A DNA stretch of 64,000 bases, from assembly GCA_038040445.1 (NCBI GenBank), contig JBBPIG010000017.1, positions 86,170 to 150,169 on the forward strand, given 5' to 3'. The notes beneath the pieces are model-generated. The model did no database searches, was not told the DNA's origin, and worked only from the letters and a program-made list of their open reading frames with translations. Numbering within the stretch: the stretch's first letter is position 1; every line of letters starts with the position of its first letter. A program made the position numbers and the translations under genes. Positions 18,307-27,433 of this stretch are shown here, piece after piece. Origin of the DNA: Acidobacteriota bacterium. Lineage in GTDB: Bacteria; Acidobacteriota; Blastocatellia; UBA7656.

Positions 18307-19446
18307 ATGAAAACGACGTTACTTAAGCGAGCTACGGTCATGATGCTCGCGGCGATGATTGTTTCGCCGACTCCCCTCCTAGCAGATGATAAGAAACCCG
18401 CCCCGAACCAGGAGCCCGCGCAAGCCTCGACCGAGAGCGGCGTGGGCGCGCCAAAGGGCAAGCTCGCCGACGACGAGAATCCGCTGATGATCGGCAAGCG
18501 CAATATCAACAGCCACCAGATTAATTTCTACTCGCTTAACAAGGAGGTGAACCTCGGCCGCCAGCTTGCAGCCGATGTCGATCGGCAGGGCAAGTTCGTA
18601 GATGACCCTGTGGTGGTTGAATACGTGAATCGCGTCGGCCAGAACCTCGCGCTGCATTCGGATGCGAAGATTCCTTTCACCATCAAGGTGCTCGATTCGG
18701 ATGACGTGAATGCGTTCGCGCTGCCGGGAGGGTTTCTTTACGTCAACAGAGGCGCGATACTGGCGGCCGACAGTGAAGCGGAGCTTGCGGGAGTGATGGC
18801 CCACGAGATCGCACACGTGGCTGCGCGTCACGGCGTCGAACAGCAGTCAAAGATGACGCTCACAAACTATGCGATGATACCGCTGATCTTCATGACCGGC
18901 GGACTCGGATACATTGCTTACCAGGCCGCGCAGATCGGCGTGCCGCTGACGTTCCTCAAGTTCAGCCGCAACGTCGAGTCGGAAGCCGACAAGCTCGGCG
19001 CCCAATATCTGTGGTCAGCGGGCTACGACCCCAACAACTTCCTGAGCTTTTTTGAGAAGCTCGAGAAAAAAGAAAAACGCAAACCGGGCACTCTTTCGAA
19101 ACTGTTCGGCTCTCATCCTCCGACGCCCGACCGCATCATCAAGGTTCACGACCTGCTGGCGAGATTCCCGGATCGCGACGAGTACACAATCAGCACGTCA
19201 GAGTTCAATCGAGTGAAGTCGCGACTGCTTGCGATCACGAATTCCAAGACGCTCGACGCGGCGGGAAACCGCGAGACGGGTCCGAAGCGCCCGACGCTCA
19301 AGCGGCGTAAAGAAGGTGAAGACCCGTCTCAGCCAAGCACTACCGGTGAAGATGCGAAGGACAAGCCGACGCTGAAGAGGCGCGATAGCGACGGCAAGCC
19401 GGCTGATACAAAGCCGCCCGAGACAAAGCCTCCTGGCCAACTGTAA
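18307..19446 (+). CDS. Secreted M48 family zinc metalloprotease
   Basis: The 379-aa protein has a signal peptide (MKTTLLKRATVMMLAAMIVS, cleaved near LLADD) and an M48 domain with HEIAH at about residues 166-170 (AGVMAHEIAHVAARHG) and the third zinc ligand in SRNVESEADKLGAQYLW. The segment GSHPPTPDRIIKVHDLLARF is typical of BepA/YcaL-like periplasmic M48 proteases, which act in outer-membrane protein quality control. The last 70 residues are Lys/Pro-rich and disordered. The start follows CAGGAG at eight bases' spacing. Two TATAAT-like words (18157 and 18191) lie in the upstream 190 bases, but no matching -35 box was found. Confidence 0.93.
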   Translation: MKTTLLKRATVMMLAAMIVSPTPLLADDKKPAPNQEPAQASTESGVGAPKGKLADDENPLMIGKRNINSHQINFYSLNKEVNLGRQLAADVDRQGKFVDDPVVVEYVNRVGQNLALHSDAKIPFTIKVLDSDDVNAFALPGGFLYVNRGAILAADSEAELAGVMAHEIAHVAARHGVEQQSKMTLTNYAMIPLIFMTGGLGYIAYQAAQIGVPLTFLKFSRNVESEADKLGAQYLWSAGYDPNNFLSFFEKLEKKEKRKPGTLSKLFGSHPPTPDRIIKVHDLLARFPDRDEYTISTSEFNRVKSRLLAITNSKTLDAAGNRETGPKRPTLKRRKEGEDPSQPSTTGEDAKDKPTLKRRDSDGKPADTKPPETKPPGQL

Positions 19447-19544
19447 GCGTTAGTTCATTACTCCTCCGTAAGCTGAAGGGCCGGCGGTGCTCCATTGCAC
19501 GGCCGGCCCGATTTGTTTTTGTTAGCCATAGTACCGCGCAGTTA

Positions 19545-20393
19545 TTAGCTCAACCCTCGGAGTAGCCCCTCCGGTCCGATGCGATAGCAGTCAATCTTTG
19601 ACAATGCTTCCCACTCGAGTCTGGCGGGATTCTGGATGGCAGTCACCTGAGGCTCGGACGCGCAGTTGAACACAACGTACAGCCAGTACTCATCGCCCAA
19701 ACTCTGAGCTGTCTTGTACTCATTGGCCGTGAGCGCTATCTCACCGACTCCGGCTCGTCCCTTCACTTCGATGAACCTTGTTTCGATCTGCTCGCGCGAA
19801 TCATCGGTGCGAAAACGACGCGAAACAAGATCGAAGCCGCGAGTATCGCTCTCGACGCTTTCCACCCTGCAACCTTGCGCTTCCTCAAAAACGATAACCG
19901 CTCGAACCGCGACGTTTTCAATTTCAGCGAACCGGAGATCAGCCTGCGTGTCCTGCTCGCCAGAGGGCCGAGTCACGGTATAGCCGACAGCCTTGTAAGC
20001 CTTCAACCGCTTCTCGTACATGCGATTCAGCACGGGCACGCAAGCGTCGACGTAATCATAAACCCGGACGACGTGCTTGTTCGCGTGGAGCCGATGCAGC
20101 CGGCCGACGTACTGCTGGACCGTGCCTCGCCAAGAGATCGGCATAGCCAGGAACAGCGTGTCCAGTCGAGCATCGTCAAAGCCTTCGCCCATGTAACGCC
20201 CAGTCGCGAGGATCACACGTTGCTGGTCTTCAGGCACCGCTTTTATCTGCGAAGCAAGCGCATCCCGTTGCCTCTTGCCCATTCCATAAGGAAGACGTTG
20301 GGCACGCGGCGCGATAGCTTCTCGACGAAGAGTTGTAAGTGGTCCGTACGCTCCGTAAGCACGAGCGGAACCCGCCCGTCTTCGACGGCGCAC
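19545..20393 (-). CDS. Helicase C-terminal part plus DUF3883-like domain, frameshifted from the gene at 20243-22441
   Basis: This frame continues the upstream primase-helicase gene. From YGMGKRQRDALASQ onward it carries SF2 helicase C-terminal motifs: VILATGRYMGEGFDDARLDT (motif V region) and WRGTVQQYVGRLHR (motif VI). The remainder, FIEVKGRAGVGEIALTANEY then KTAQSLGDEYWLYVVFNCAS, matches DUF3883/NOV_C, a PD-(D/E)xK-like domain. The first residues (MRRRRRAGSARAYGAYG) are out of frame and not real; true coding probably joins the other frame near 20286-20292. No ribosome-binding site supports an independent start, so this is best read as the tail of one broken or mis-sequenced gene. Confidence 0.8.
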   Translation of the reverse strand: MRRRRRAGSARAYGAYGPLTTLRREAIAPRAQRLPYGMGKRQRDALASQIKAVPEDQQRVILATGRYMGEGFDDARLDTLFLAMPISWRGTVQQYVGRLHRLHANKHVVRVYDYVDACVPVLNRMYEKRLKAYKAVGYTVTRPSGEQDTQADLRFAEIENVAVRAVIVFEEAQGCRVESVESDTRGFDLVSRRFRTDDSREQIETRFIEVKGRAGVGEIALTANEYKTAQSLGDEYWLYVVFNCASEPQVTAIQNPARLEWEALSKIDCYRIGPEGLLRGLS

Positions 20394-22441
20394 ACAATAT
20401 CAGAGACGATTAGGTCCGTTCGCTGGTCGTCATTAACTAGAGCAGCGTAGATATCCTGTATGCCGATGCCGGTCCATTCCGGAGGCACCGTGAATTCAGT
20501 GAACCTGGGTATGACCTCGTGTTGAATAGCTGAAGCGGCCGCCTGTTTCTTGCTGCTCACGTTGAAGCGAATGGGGCCGCACTGCATAAGGATGATTGGG
20601 TGGTGGCCGTCTTTGCGAACCGGCGTAGCAGTTAGCCCGACAACGTACCTCGCTTTTACCTTCCTCAACACTCGCTCGAACGTGAAGGCGGAGACGTGGT
20701 GGCACTCATCCACGATCACCTGGCCGTATTCGGCAACGAGGTCTTTCACGTCGCCCTTTCGGATCAAGCTCTGAATGACCGCTACGTCTATGCGTTCAGC
20801 TCGCGAAGTCTTGCCTCCGCCAATCTGGCCGATGTCCTTGACGCTAAGCCCGAGGAAGACAGCCAACCGTTCCCGCCACTGGTCCATTAAATGGCGTCGA
20901 TGAACGAGGACCAGCGTGTTCACTTTTCGCGTTGAAATCAGCCGCGCCGCTACCGCCGTCTTGCCGAAGGCAGTCGCCGCGCAAAGGATGCCGTCATCGA
21001 AACCAGCGAGAGCATTCGCAGCCTCCGTCTGACCCGCCCGAAAGTCGCCGTGAAACTCGACCTCGATGGAGATGCCGCCAAAGCGATGGTCTGACACCTC
21101 GACAGCGATTCCGTGGCTTTCGAACAGTTCGAGCAGTTCTTGCATTAAGCCGCGGGGCAGCGCGATGTGATGATCAAACTCTTCCGCGCAAGCGATAACG
21201 CGTGGTTTGGCAAAAGTCGAGAACCGCATTGCTTGAGCACTGTAGAATTCCGGGTTTTGAAATGCCGCCAGCCGAATCAGGCGATCCAGAAACGCCGCCG
21301 GTAAACCCTTCTTTTCGACGTAAAGCATATCGCCGCGTTGGATTGATACACTGCTGGGCAACGGTTCTTCGATAACTCCAGTGCGTAACCGGCCGGAAGG
21401 CGGCAGAGTCCAGGGATCACTCGCGTCATCGTCCTCGAATGCGCTCCGTCGCACACCGATAATGTCGCCGGTTGGAATCGTGATGCGGATGAGCGATTGA
21501 ATTTCGTCCTGCGTTAGTCGTCGGATCGAAGAGAGGAACGCCCACTGATCCTCGTAAGGTCGAAGCTGATTGTCGATGAAGACGCTGTTGCCATTCTCCC
21601 GAGGACCGCGCTGCAGGGGCAAGGCTATCAGGTTCCCGAACCCACCCTTGGGCATCGTGTCCTGACTTGGAAACAAACGGTCATACGAATCGAGGCCCAT
21701 CGAGTAACGCCGCTCCATCGTGCGGGTCAACAGGGCGCTCGCGAGTCTTCGTGCCAGGGCCGCCGGAATCGGGGCTGCAAAGAATATCCAGACGTGAGCT
21801 CCGTTCCCCGATCGTGAGCGTTCCAGCGCGGCTGGAACGCCCAACCCATAACAAGTTTCTAAGAATGCACGGGCGTCCGTTTCCCAGGTCTTCTTGTCGA
21901 AGTCCACCGCAACGAACCAGCAGGTATCATCCTGTAGTAGAGGATAGACTCCGATGGTTTGTCTTCCGAGTAGATGATCTCTGATCACTTCCTCGGTCAG
22001 AGGGAAAAGCTTGCTGTGCCGAAAAGATCTCTTCTGCCCAGGGGAGGTTGCTTGGCTCCACTCGCGAATTCCCGCCGGCGAGTATCCCGTTCGACCGTTC
22101 CTCGCTTCCCACCTGACCGCATAGACATCATCGCGGCCACGAAACAGATTTCTGAACAACGACACTTTCAGTTCAGGTCGAGAGTCGGCCGTTACAGTAG
22201 CTGACGGTTGTGTCTTCTCCGGTTGTGTCTTCTTATGATCGAGTGAGAAGTGCGCCCCGACAATTGGGGCACGGTCCGCGGAAGGTTCACCGAGTCGAAG
22301 CCTCAGATCGGCATTCTCTTTTCGGAGACGCTCACACTCGGCGCGGGCTCTCTCGATCTGAGTCCTCAGAATCTCATCGCTCTCCACGGTTCTCGACCTC
22401 GTGAAAGACTCGCCGCACGCTGGCAGCCCTGCGGAATTCAA
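20243..22441 (-). CDS. TOTE-type archaeo-eukaryotic primase fused to SF2 helicase, frameshifted near its C-terminus
   Basis: The 732-aa frame has an N-terminal coiled coil (about residues 20-50), an archaeo-eukaryotic primase domain of the TOTE conflict-system type (KVSLFRNLFRGRDDVYAVRW, catalytic VAVDFDKK at 178-185, SRSGNGAHVW near 209-218), then an SF2 helicase: Walker A AATAFGKT (488-495), DECHH (578-582) and TATP (604-607). The frame runs into non-homologous residues after VPNVFLM; the helicase C-terminal motifs continue in another frame at 19545-20393. One missing base near 20286-20292 would restore about 960 residues. Function is probably mobile-element or phage conflict. Most of the residues needed for both activities are present, but the product as read would lack helicase motifs V and VI. 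Confidence 0.85.
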   Translation of the reverse strand: MNSAGLPACGESFTRSRTVESDEILRTQIERARAECERLRKENADLRLRLGEPSADRAPIVGAHFSLDHKKTQPEKTQPSATVTADSRPELKVSLFRNLFRGRDDVYAVRWEARNGRTGYSPAGIREWSQATSPGQKRSFRHSKLFPLTEEVIRDHLLGRQTIGVYPLLQDDTCWFVAVDFDKKTWETDARAFLETCYGLGVPAALERSRSGNGAHVWIFFAAPIPAALARRLASALLTRTMERRYSMGLDSYDRLFPSQDTMPKGGFGNLIALPLQRGPRENGNSVFIDNQLRPYEDQWAFLSSIRRLTQDEIQSLIRITIPTGDIIGVRRSAFEDDDASDPWTLPPSGRLRTGVIEEPLPSSVSIQRGDMLYVEKKGLPAAFLDRLIRLAAFQNPEFYSAQAMRFSTFAKPRVIACAEEFDHHIALPRGLMQELLELFESHGIAVEVSDHRFGGISIEVEFHGDFRAGQTEAANALAGFDDGILCAATAFGKTAVAARLISTRKVNTLVLVHRRHLMDQWRERLAVFLGLSVKDIGQIGGGKTSRAERIDVAVIQSLIRKGDVKDLVAEYGQVIVDECHHVSAFTFERVLRKVKARYVVGLTATPVRKDGHHPIILMQCGPIRFNVSSKKQAAASAIQHEVIPRFTEFTVPPEWTGIGIQDIYAALVNDDQRTDLIVSDIVCAVEDGRVPLVLTERTDHLQLFVEKLSRRVPNVFLMEWARGNGMRLLRR

Positions 22442-22582
22442 CAGGAATCATACGCGCGCCGTCCGTCTGCTCAAAATCGGACGCGAGGCTGGCTTGGTAC
22501 AGCAGAGATCTGATCGAGAAGATTAATGGGAGGCAAGAGAGAGTAGCTTGCGAACGGGAACTAGTCAGGCTACTCTCACCGT

Positions 22583-22807
22583 ATGAGCACCGGTGAATTG
22601 GTGAAGCAAGTCAAAGCGCTACCGCGTCGTGAGCGACAGAAGGTCTTCAAAGCGCTCCTCGCACTCGAAGTGAACGAGCAAGCACATTCGCCAATGAAGA
22701 CTAAGCGTGTGAAATGGCCGGATGTTGAAGCGCGAGCGAAGCGCATCTTTGGCAATAGCGTGCTTCCGAATCTGGTTCTGCTGGATCGCGAGGAAGAGAC
22801 CCTCTGA
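22583..22807 (+). CDS. VapB-like antitoxin of a PIN toxin pair
   Basis: The 74-aa protein starts MSTGELVKQVKALPRRERQK and ends VEARAKRIFGNSVLPNLVLL with DREEETL. It precedes the PIN gene by six bases, as an antitoxin should. A close paralogue lies at 36810-37034 (the segments MSTGEL(V/I)KQVKALP, KWPDVEARAKRIFGN and LPNLVLL are shared), so the family is present twice in this window. I cannot see a DNA-binding fold with certainty. Confidence 0.75.
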   Translation: MSTGELVKQVKALPRRERQKVFKALLALEVNEQAHSPMKTKRVKWPDVEARAKRIFGNSVLPNLVLLDREEETL

Positions 22808-22813
22808 ACCATA

Positions 22814-23248
22814 ATGGACCATTACGCTGACAGCAGCTTCCTCGTCTCCTGCTATCTATTGGACGCTAATACACCACTGGCAAAAGCTTACTTGTCTGGG
22901 ACGAGCGTGCCACTGGCCTGGACGGCATTGCACGCGCTGGAGGTCAGAAATGCGTTCGAGTTGGGTGTCTTTCGCGGCCTGTTGACCGCAGCCGATGTTG
23001 CGGCAGCTTGGGCGAATCTGGAGAGCGACCTGAGGAGTGCCCGCCTGGTTCGTGCGACGGTTAAGTGGCCGGCTGCATTTCGCCGAGCGGCGCGGATGAG
23101 CGAACGGCATTCAGCGACAGCCGGCACGCGTAGTCTCGATATCCTGCATGTCGCTGCGGCGAAATCCATGCGCGCGATTGAGTTCATTTCTTTCGATGGG
23201 CGACAGCGGTCACTTGCGAGCGCTACCGGATTCCGAGTGGCACCCTAG
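22814..23248 (+). CDS. PIN domain toxin (VapC-like ribonuclease)
   Basis: The 144-aa protein keeps the four acidic PIN residues: D6 in MDHYADSSFLVS, Glu in ALHALEVRNAF, Asp in TRSLDILHVAAAKS and Asp in FISFDGRQRSLA. PIN toxins of VapC type cut tRNA or rRNA when their antitoxin is lost. It follows the antitoxin gene by six bases. Its last 26 bases overlap the convergent AbrB-like gene. Confidence 0.88.
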   Translation: MDHYADSSFLVSCYLLDANTPLAKAYLSGTSVPLAWTALHALEVRNAFELGVFRGLLTAADVAAAWANLESDLRSARLVRATVKWPAAFRRAARMSERHSATAGTRSLDILHVAAAKSMRAIEFISFDGRQRSLASATGFRVAP

Positions 23249-23507
23249 TTTTGGCCCGCTCCTTCATATTGCGCTGGAGAGACTCGATCATTTGATCGGC
23301 AGTGTCGAAGGGACCGTACGTGCGGCCTCTGCGAATATCTTCCAGTCCTTCTTCAATCCGCCTGTCAATGAGGCTCTTGGGCGTGAGCGTGATCTTTCCC
23401 TTCTCAAACCTTGCTTCTAGCAGATCGCCTACATTCAAGCCGGCCCGTTCGCGGAGCGCGGATGGGAGCGTAACCTCACCTTTGGGTTTCACTTTGACTA
23501 ACGACAT
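23223..23507 (-). CDS. AbrB/MazE/SpoVT-type antitoxin or regulator
   Basis: The 94-aa protein has a swapped-hairpin AbrB domain at its N-terminus (MSLVKVKPKGEVTLPSALRE, then RAGLNVGDLLEARFEKGKIT), and a C-terminal helix (YGPFDTADQMIESLQRNMKE) that could bind a toxin. Usually such a gene is followed by a PIN gene on the same strand; here the downstream space is taken by the convergent vapC, with a 26-base overlap, so it is an orphan. It may regulate itself. Confidence 0.78.
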   Translation of the reverse strand: MSLVKVKPKGEVTLPSALRERAGLNVGDLLEARFEKGKITLTPKSLIDRRIEEGLEDIRRGRTYGPFDTADQMIESLQRNMKERAKTRVPLGIR

Positions 23508-23644
23508 ATGAGTATCTGACTGGTTAGAGCTTTGCTAGAAAATCCAACTCGCTCTCAGTCTACCAGATGCATATCATCCGTCAATCTACTAGAAAGTATA
23601 GACGGCCGCTGTGTTTGTGTACTCCATCTTATGCTGATACTCGC

Positions 23645-23965
23645 TCATTGTGTCTCGGTGGCGCGCTTCTCCTTGGCCACTTTCTTAGCTTGCTTCTTCT
23701 CATGATCGAGACGAACGCGCTCCTCGATGGACATCACGATGTCAGGGGCAGGCTGTCCGAAGTGCTTGAAGTATATTTCCTCGATGAACTGCGGCAGGGG
23801 GAGCTTCCAAGGCTCCTGCTTGTGGTTGTCGAGCTTGCCCAGCTTCGCGGGGTTCATTCCCAGCTCGCGCGCCATCTGCACCTGGGCGTGGGAGAGATGG
23901 TGGCGCTTTCGCGCGTCGATCCACGCCTGCATCTTCTGATTTGGGTTCTTCGTCTTTTTGGCCAC
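23645..23965 (-). CDS. Small basic protein of a widespread unknown family
   Basis: The 106-aa protein starts MAKKTKNPNQKMQAWIDARK and contains RHHLSHAQVQMARELGMNPA, a probable helix-turn-helix, then HKQEPWKLPLPQFIEEIYFK and a Lys-rich tail. Very similar short proteins are common in many soil bacteria, but I know of no assigned function. It lies 56 bases downstream of the gene at 24022-24438 on the same strand, and the two probably form an operon. Confidence 0.7.
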   Translation of the reverse strand: MAKKTKNPNQKMQAWIDARKRHHLSHAQVQMARELGMNPAKLGKLDNHKQEPWKLPLPQFIEEIYFKHFGQPAPDIVMSIEERVRLDHEKKQAKKVAKEKRATETQ

Positions 23966-24021
23966 GAATCATTCTTTCTCTTGGCTGTCGTCCCATCCCC
24001 TCCGCGCTCTGACTTCATCGA

Positions 24022-24438
24022 TCAGCGAACGCGTGCTGGTTGTCTGACCGCCTTTGTGCTGCCGCGTGTGCGATGGGCGGCAGCGGGTTCGGGAGGGAAC
24101 GGTTCGAAGCCCAGCCACTTGCGATAGGCGGCGATGTAGCGAGCTCCCCTCGATCGCTGCGGAACCACAACATCGGAAGCTGCTACGACGTGTTCGGAGC
24201 CGTCCTCGCGACGACACCTCGCAGTCAGCCCGCGCCGCTCATTGCCATCGTAGTCGAACTCGATCAGCGAGACCGGTTCGCCGATGACGAATCCCTCACA
24301 GGGCACGGTGACGTGGTCTTCGAAAGCCTGCCGGAAAGCCCAGAGCTTCTCGTCATCGCGGTAGGCGTCGACCGTGATCTCCTCAATCAGATCGTCCAGA
24401 ATGGTCCGTTTCTTGTCGTCGTGTTTGGGTCGGCTCAT
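24022..24438 (-). CDS. Hypothetical acidic-to-basic protein, 138 aa
   Basis: The protein begins MSRPKHDDKKRTILDDLIEE and contains KLWAFRQAFEDHVTVPCEGF, then GEPVSLIEFDYDGNERRGLT and SRGARYIAAYRKWLGF. I have seen this small family next to genes like the one at 23645, but I do not know its function. The central beta-rich part could be a nucleic-acid or ligand-binding barrel. The last 25 residues are Pro/Arg-rich and poorly conserved. Confidence 0.65.
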   Translation of the reverse strand: MSRPKHDDKKRTILDDLIEEITVDAYRDDEKLWAFRQAFEDHVTVPCEGFVIGEPVSLIEFDYDGNERRGLTARCRREDGSEHVVAASDVVVPQRSRGARYIAAYRKWLGFEPFPPEPAAAHRTRGSTKAVRQPARVR

Positions 24439-24472
24439 CGAATCCTTTTGTTTGTGCTTTGCTTGGGCATCT

Positions 24473-25177
24473 CTACTTCGTGACCCACCTACAAACGCCG
24501 CTTAGGTTATGTTGCCCAGATGCGTTCGTCAACGGTGACGTCGTCGGTCCTGCCCAGATGACGACGAGGTAGCGTGCGAATTTCAAAGCAGAATCGGGTA
24601 GCATCATCCTGAGGGCGCGCTCGATGTCTTTAGACCTGGTGGCCGGGTCGATCTGATAGAGGGAGCGAACGAACTCAGAAGCGATGTACTTCTTGTCGGC
24701 ATCAGTCAGATGCTCGGGACCGAGCTGGACAGCTTCAGTTTCGCCGTAGTCACGGTCATTGATTTCAACTACGCGGCCACTGGACTCATCGACTACGATT
24801 CGAGTTCTCCTTCGGAGTCAGTGGAGTACGCATTCGTCATCAGTGATGAAGACGGTAAAAGGTCCTGGATAAGGCAACCGTTCTGGAGTGAGTTCGGGAA
24901 AGAGCTTTCGCAAGAAGTCGTCAGCGACAGCCAAGTATTGTTTGCTGGTGACGATGACTATCTCTTCCTGGTCCTCGCAAGCGTAGTTGAGACTATGGCT
25001 AAAGCGAAAGCCGTTCATGGACCAGGTAGAAGGGCAAACTGCGTTCCAATCACAAACGGCAATACCGATATTGAACGACCTTAGTTGCAGCCGTCTCCGG
25101 CGTGCGTGACTAGGAATGATCCTGGGACGCGGAGCAGCGCAGACTAGGTTTGCTCTGTGTGACACCCGGCAAAGCAA
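24473..25177 (-). pseudogene. Possible unknown gene with an in-frame TGA
   Basis: The minus frame reads through NYACEDQEEIVIVTSKQYLA, then LRKLFPELTPERLPYPGPFT and FITDDECVLH to a TGA (24818-24820). The same frame stays open past it for another 115 codons with protein-like content (IVVDESSGRVVEINDRDYGE, then DADKKYIASEFVRSLYQIDP and SKDIERALRMMLPDSALKFA) to a TAG at 24473-24475. One point mutation seems to have split one gene. A plus-strand frame of 124 codons (24710-25084) overlaps it, but its composition is less convincing. I do not recognise the product, and the true start is unclear. Confidence 0.4.
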
Positions 25178-25447
25178 TATGGTTTGCTAGAGCGGACCGG
25201 AGGCAAGCAGAGGGAAGGCTCTTTGCCAACCTTGGGTTCTGACCAAGCAGAGCCGTTTTCTGCTTGCTTCAAGAAATCATTGTCCGCCCATTTGTGACTT
25301 ATTCTGCCCGTCTGAAATCAAACAAACCTCAGGAGCCGAGAGGCTGCCGAGACGAGGTCTATCCAATGCGATGAAAGAACAAATATCACTTGCCCGCAGT
25401 GTTGCGCGCATTGAGAAACCATCGCTCAGGCAAGTCTCGATGAACGG

Positions 25448-27190
25448 TTAGACGTATTGCCTTGCTCTACATTTTTGCAACAGCTGCTGAAGCTCGGATA
25501 GTTGCTTATTAATTTCGTTTCTTCGGCTGCTGAATTCGTATTCGACTCTCGCCTTAGCGCTTTCATTTTCGTGTTCACTTCTCTCTATTCGCTTCGAGAG
25601 TTGATTCTTCGGTATTGTGACTGACAAGAATTTTAGAAGGATTTGAAGGACGCCAAAAATGATGATTGGGCCAAGAAAAGTAGTTCCTAAAAACAAGAGA
25701 ATGGGCCCCCCCATGTTTCCACCCCTCCCAAATTGATCAGATGGCCTCATAAGTGGCTGCGCAATAGACCATCCTATTGCAGCAGAAGGGAGAAATAAGA
25801 TAGCGTACAACCAACCAAAGATACTGTCACTGCTCTTTCCTTTTATGTTTTCACGCTCCTGTTTTAGAGCGTAAACGTGTTGATTCATCGTGGCCATTTC
25901 TTGATTCATTTCCAAATCGAGTCGACGTAAATTACTCTCCGTAATTGAAATCTTCTCCGAGAGAGTATCTTCCGCAATTTTGAAAGCCTGCTCGCTCCAT
26001 TCGTTAGCCTTCGGGAGTATGCCACTATAAGTGAAAAAGCCCCCTTTCTTGAATTCTTGCTCCAGAGTATTTGAGGCATTAATGTTTTCAGCTAAGCGGT
26101 TGTGCGCCCCAACTTTTTGCGCTGTTTCTATGGCGCGATTGAGTTGATCAATAGCATGCCGCGCTTTCTGTCCATACTCATCTTTCAGTTTGACCAACAG
26201 GGCTTGCACCTTTGGTTTTGGCGCAAGGTCTCCATCAGTCGTTGTCTTTACTGCGTAGAATCTTTCTGCTCTTACTACTCCTTCGAGCACTTCTGCGGCT
26301 TCTGACTCAGCGCCCCCTGCGGCGAGGGCCTTTGCCTTAACAAAGCCGGCCTCTAGCAGGGATGGCATCAGTGCGAGGGCTCTGTCGGAAAGCTCAACCG
26401 CATCTGCCAGTTTTCCTTGCGCGTAACAGGTGATGCCCGCCTGATGGTAAGATTCTGCGGCTGCGGCTTGCGGCATTATGGATTGTTCAGCCAAATTCGC
26501 ACCGACACCGTTTGTAAGGACATCAAAGGCCCTCTCTGCATTTGGACCTGACTCTACAACAGCATACTTTGCCGCTTTTCTAAAGTAGGCCTCTGCCTTT
26601 GGCAGATCAAGGAGGTCTGGAGAATGGCGGTAAATCCTCCCGATAGTATGCAGCACAACATAATCAGTTTTTTCGCGTTTTTCTGCCTCCAGCAGATTGT
26701 CTATCGCATCTTGATAGAGGTCACTGTCAAGAGCGGCGTTTTTGTAATGTTTGAATCCCTGTTCAATAAAATACTGACGCTCTTTTTGTATATCAGGAAT
26801 GCGAAGCAGAAGAGCGATGTTTCCTAGTAAAAGATTAGAGATTCTCTGCTGGTCAATCACCTGGGACAATCGCCAGTCAAGCATAGTAGCCATACGATCA
26901 ACAGACATTTCTAGGGTCGAGAGCCCTGATGCAAGTTCAGAGAAGCCTTCGTCTAGCCTACCAACAACCATGGTGGCTGCATTTGTTATTGCTTCTGCTT
27001 GTTGGCGTGAAGCCTCATCAGTTGATGATCTCATTGCCTCGGAAGCTTTCCTAATTTCAGTTTCGTATGACTTGGTTTGAGAACGAATAGCAGAAGTAAT
27101 ATCAGTGGTGTACTCCTGCTGCTGTAGATATCGCTTCCATTGAGAATAAGCGGCCTCTCCCGATGCTACATTATGAACAAAGTTTGCCAT
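25448..27190 (-). CDS. Coiled-coil/TPR protein with two C-terminal membrane helices, unknown
   Basis: The 580-aa protein has an N-terminal coiled coil (about residues 30-120, SYETEIRKASEAMRSSTDEA), TPR-like helical pairs in the middle (SYHQAGITCYAQGKLADAVE), another coiled coil, two membrane helices (GWLYAILFLPSAAIGWSIAQ and PILLFLGTTFLGPIIIFGVL), and a C-terminal coiled coil (EHENESAKARVEYEFSSRRN). I do not recognise the family. Base composition is clearly lower in GC than the surroundings, as for the two genes upstream, so the group looks acquired. It is the last gene of the operon that begins at 28039. Membrane plus long coiled coils suggests a scaffold or sensor. Confidence 0.8.
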   Translation of the reverse strand: MANFVHNVASGEAAYSQWKRYLQQQEYTTDITSAIRSQTKSYETEIRKASEAMRSSTDEASRQQAEAITNAATMVVGRLDEGFSELASGLSTLEMSVDRMATMLDWRLSQVIDQQRISNLLLGNIALLLRIPDIQKERQYFIEQGFKHYKNAALDSDLYQDAIDNLLEAEKREKTDYVVLHTIGRIYRHSPDLLDLPKAEAYFRKAAKYAVVESGPNAERAFDVLTNGVGANLAEQSIMPQAAAAESYHQAGITCYAQGKLADAVELSDRALALMPSLLEAGFVKAKALAAGGAESEAAEVLEGVVRAERFYAVKTTTDGDLAPKPKVQALLVKLKDEYGQKARHAIDQLNRAIETAQKVGAHNRLAENINASNTLEQEFKKGGFFTYSGILPKANEWSEQAFKIAEDTLSEKISITESNLRRLDLEMNQEMATMNQHVYALKQERENIKGKSSDSIFGWLYAILFLPSAAIGWSIAQPLMRPSDQFGRGGNMGGPILLFLGTTFLGPIIIFGVLQILLKFLSVTIPKNQLSKRIERSEHENESAKARVEYEFSSRRNEINKQLSELQQLLQKCRARQYV

Positions 27191-27243
27191 TTACTCTGCT
27201 CCTTTGTGCAAGTTATCTATCCCGCTTGTACCTGGTGGCCGAG

Positions 27244-27420
27244 TCATTTGTTGTACAACCAAGCCTCAGCTTTTGTCATTGCTTCTTTTGCTGAGTATGC
27301 CTTGCCAACATAAGTCCAACCTGCCCAATCAACATAGACATCTTTGTCATAAGAACTCCATGCCACTTTGAAGAGTTGTCCACTACCCGAGCGAACTGTG
27401 CCGATTGTCGGTGCAGCCAT
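27244..27420 (-). CDS. 58-aa hypothetical protein
   Basis: The protein starts MAAPTIGTVRSGSGQLFKVA and has SSYDKDVYVDWAGWTYVGKA near its end. The ATG at 27420 is preceded by AAAGGAG with seven to eight bases spacing, a good site, so I prefer it to the longer frame to 27474, which overlaps the upstream gene. No membrane helix. The Trp/Tyr-rich beta pattern suggests a small folded domain. It lies between the CFI-box gene and the coiled-coil gene, and all three share low GC. Function unknown. Confidence 0.7.
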   Translation of the reverse strand: MAAPTIGTVRSGSGQLFKVAWSSYDKDVYVDWAGWTYVGKAYSAKEAMTKAEAWLYNK

Positions 27421-27433
27421 ATGTAAACTCCTT

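Noticed and set aside
24818..24820. Selenocysteine codon
   Set aside because: No selenoprotein family, no nearby redox motif and no recognisable insertion element after the TGA; a nonsense mutation is simpler.
24710..25084. 124-codon plus-strand gene
   Set aside because: The overlapping minus frame looks more protein-like and continues past a single TGA; the plus frame has no ribosome-binding site or domain.
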